DNA from: an uncultured Oscillospiraceae bacterium
GTDB lineage: Bacteria; Bacillota; Clostridia; Oscillospirales; Oscillospiraceae
Assembly (NCBI GenBank): GCA_910578735.1
Contig: CAJTSQ010000067.1
Span: 1 to 6,659 of the forward strand
Direction: 5' to 3'
Length of the DNA: 6,659 bases
Position numbers and translations under genes: made by a program. Positions 5,823-6,659 of this stretch are shown here, piece after piece; position 1 is the first letter of the stretch; the number at the start of each line of letters is the position of its first letter. The notes under the pieces were generated by a model. That model was given only the letters and a program-made list of their open reading frames with translations, did not search any database and was not told the DNA's origin.

Positions 5823-6242
5823 ATGATGATTTCCACAAAGGGCAGATATGCTCTTCGTTTTTTGGTAGACCTCGCGGAGCATCAGGGTGATGGATTTGTG
5901 CCGCTGAAGGATATATCCACCCGCCAGGAGATTTCGGAGAAGTATCTGGAGATCGTGGTAAAGGAACTGGTAAAGGGCGGTCTGCTTGCCGCAATGCGGG
6001 GAAAGGGCGGAGGATATCGGCTGAACCGCGCCCCGGAGGAGTACAGTGTAAAGGCTGTCCTTGAACTGATGGAGGGGCCGCTGGCCCCCGTCGCCTGTCT
6101 GGAACCGGGACAGGATGCCTGTCCCCGGAGCAACGGCTGCCGGACGCTCCCGCTGTGGCAGGGGCTGGATAAGGTTATCTCTGATTATCTGGCGCAGTTT
6201 ACTTTGGCAGATTTATGTGCAAAAACCGAAATATCATCTTGA
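5823..6242 (+). CDS. Rrf2-family transcriptional regulator (IscR/CymR-like)
   Basis: The 139-residue protein starts MMISTKGRYALR, the family signature, followed by a winged helix-turn-helix with YLE (41-43) in the recognition helix and the wing GKGGGY (60-65). The loop after the dimerisation helix carries three cysteines, C92, C100 and C106, where E. coli IscR has C92, C98 and C104 as ligands of a [2Fe-2S] cluster. The IscR ligand H107 (CLTHALW) aligns with L109 (CRTLPLW), so the fourth ligand is missing or different. ATG 5823 has GGAGGGG 6 nt upstream. An ATG at 5808 would put that site inside the gene. It diverges from the sulfur operon and probably controls it, and itself, through the shared region. 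It may sense Fe-S status like IscR, cysteine or O-acetylserine through CysK like CymR, or both. I give no gene symbol because the two cannot be told apart from sequence. Confidence 0.93.
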   Translation: MMISTKGRYALRFLVDLAEHQGDGFVPLKDISTRQEISEKYLEIVVKELVKGGLLAAMRGKGGGYRLNRAPEEYSVKAVLELMEGPLAPVACLEPGQDACPRSNGCRTLPLWQGLDKVISDYLAQFTLADLCAKTEISS

Positions 6243-6321
6243 ATTGCCCCCGCCTCATTCAAAATACTGATTTTCATACCAGTGACAAAAGTTGGTAGCG
6301 GTAGTAGCGGCAAGCAATGCC

Positions 6322-6335
6322 CCGGTATATACCGG
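6322..6335. repeat. Perfect 14-bp palindrome
   Basis: CCGGTATATACCGG reads the same on both strands. It lies between the regulator gene and the relaxase end, inside the short reading frame. It could be a protein binding site or a cruciform-prone spot. No function can be assigned from sequence. Confidence 0.6.
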
Positions 6336-6373
6336 CGCTCGCTTGTTGGTGGCCTCCGCCCCCAAGCCCCCGT

Positions 6374-6401
6374 AAGGACCGGCGAAGTTGCGCCGATCCT
6401 T
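6374..6401 (-). other. Strong hairpin in the relaxase downstream region
   Basis: On minus-strand RNA, AAGGAUCGGCG pairs with CGCCGGUCCUU over 11 bp, with one G-U wobble and a 6-nt loop. On the plus strand the same position is an A-C mismatch, so the fold fits relaxase-strand RNA better. No T run follows on the minus strand, so it is not a clear terminator. On the plus strand TTTT at 6400-6403 follows only weakly, so it could be a poor terminator for the regulator gene. Confidence 0.55.
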
Positions 6402-6450
6402 TTAAGCCGCCTTCGGCGTCTGCTGTTACCCGCAGGGAGAGAAAAAATCA

Positions 6451-6659
6451 TCACCGCGCCTCCTGCTGGCGGTCACGATTTTTCTCTTTCTCCGTCACGC
6501 CCAAAATCCGCTCCACGTTGTTTTTAGCTGTGAGCAGTTCCATCATTTCTGCCCGTGCTTGTTTATATTCTGAATACTGTTTTTGTTTCTCCGCCTTTAA
6601 CTTGGCATACTCCTGTTTCAGCGATTGCATGGAAGGCAGCTTCTTCAAACCGAGGGAAT
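6451..6659 (-). CDS. Relaxase (mobilisation nuclease), C-terminal end, partial
   Basis: The frame is open to the window edge, so the N terminus with the catalytic Tyr/His domain lies outside. About 68 residues are visible: a charged, probably coiled-coil tail with PSMQSLKQEYAKLKAEK, then YSEYKQARAEMMELLTAK, NNVERILGV and a hydrophilic end EKNRDRQQEAR. This pattern is familiar from the C termini of MobA/VirD2-type relaxases of Firmicutes conjugative and mobilisable elements, which nick oriT and lead the strand into the recipient. The TTG at 6648 is not a credible start. The protein family is recognised from the tail alone, so the call is moderate. It lies on the same strand as the recombinase remnant at the other end of the window. 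Confidence 0.65.
   Translation of the reverse strand, partial: SLGLKKLPSMQSLKQEYAKLKAEKQKQYSEYKQARAEMMELLTAKNNVERILGVTEKEKNRDRQQEAR

Larger units (their letters stand above)
6255..6454 (-). pseudogene. Split short reading frame downstream of the relaxase
   Basis: On the relaxase strand, a frame opening with GTG-ATG overlaps the relaxase stop and reads SLPAGNSRRRRRLK. A second, -1 frame (6255-6401) then carries 48 codons without an internal stop, beginning KDRRNFAGPYGGLGAE, with TNKRAPVYTGALL in the middle and ending CHWYENQYFE. From memory, the second frame resembles a short sequence often found just after relaxase genes in Firmicutes elements; I could not check this. Adding one base (or removing two) in the four-A run at 6400-6403 joins the frames. 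It may be a broken small gene, or conserved non-coding DNA that happens to stay open. No start codon or ribosome binding site supports the second frame alone. Confidence 0.35.

Noticed and set aside
4804..5826. Plus-strand open frame of 340 codons opposite metY, and minus frame 4575-5483
   Set aside because: Both are shadows of metY in GC-rich DNA, very Gly/Val or Pro/Ser rich, and the plus one would run through the divergent control region.
6295..6310. GTAGCGG direct repeat (two copies)
   Set aside because: Only 7 bp and explained by alanine and threonine codons of the short reading frame.
1..6659. CRISPR array or a defence or toxin-antitoxin system
   Set aside because: No regularly spaced repeats occur, and no gene in the window shows defence or toxin motifs.

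Overview
The window looks like chromosomal DNA of a fairly GC-rich Clostridia-type Firmicute, probably a gut lineage of the Oscillospirales kind. This rests on protein style (MnmA with a CxxC nucleophile motif, NifU-type IscU with a Cys-rich tail, a DUF4368 serine recombinase fragment, a relaxase tail typical of Firmicutes conjugative elements) and on strong AGGAGG-type ribosome binding sites. The lineage is an inference.

Layout. Positions 1-57 are the 3' three quarters of an initiator tRNA, followed at once by an 18-bp perfect hairpin terminator. Positions 159-575 (minus) hold the C-terminal quarter of a large serine recombinase, cut off from the rest of its gene. After an AT-rich junction (576-702) comes a five-gene minus-strand operon read from right to left: metY (4405-5691), cysK (3457-4389), nifS-type desulfurase (2210-3394), nifU/iscU-type scaffold (1766-2197) and mnmA (703-1773). 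The genes are tightly packed: 15 bp, 62 bp with a hairpin, 12 bp, then an 8-bp overlap. An Rrf2-family regulator (5823-6242, plus) diverges from it. The 131-bp shared control region holds a perfect-consensus promoter for metY, an extended -10 promoter for the regulator, a 27-bp dyad and a pair of 13-bp direct repeats. Positions 6451-6659 (minus) are the C-terminal end of a relaxase that runs off the window. Between it and the regulator lies about 200 bp with a split short reading frame, a strong hairpin and a perfect palindrome.

How the genes fit together. MetY and CysK fix sulfide into homocysteine and cysteine. The desulfurase takes sulfur from cysteine as a persulfide. NifU uses it to build Fe-S clusters and MnmA uses it to thiolate U34 of tRNA. 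One operon therefore runs from sulfide to cysteine to persulfide to Fe-S cluster and s2U. The Rrf2 protein has an IscR-like three-cysteine loop, yet its target operon includes CysK, the known partner of the Rrf2 protein CymR, so it may link Fe-S status and cysteine supply.

The main point of interest is that this housekeeping-like sulfur operon lies between two relics of integrative/conjugative elements (recombinase tail on the left, relaxase tail on the right). This suggests it is, or once was, cargo of a mobile element. The control region is also unusually rich in symmetric elements.
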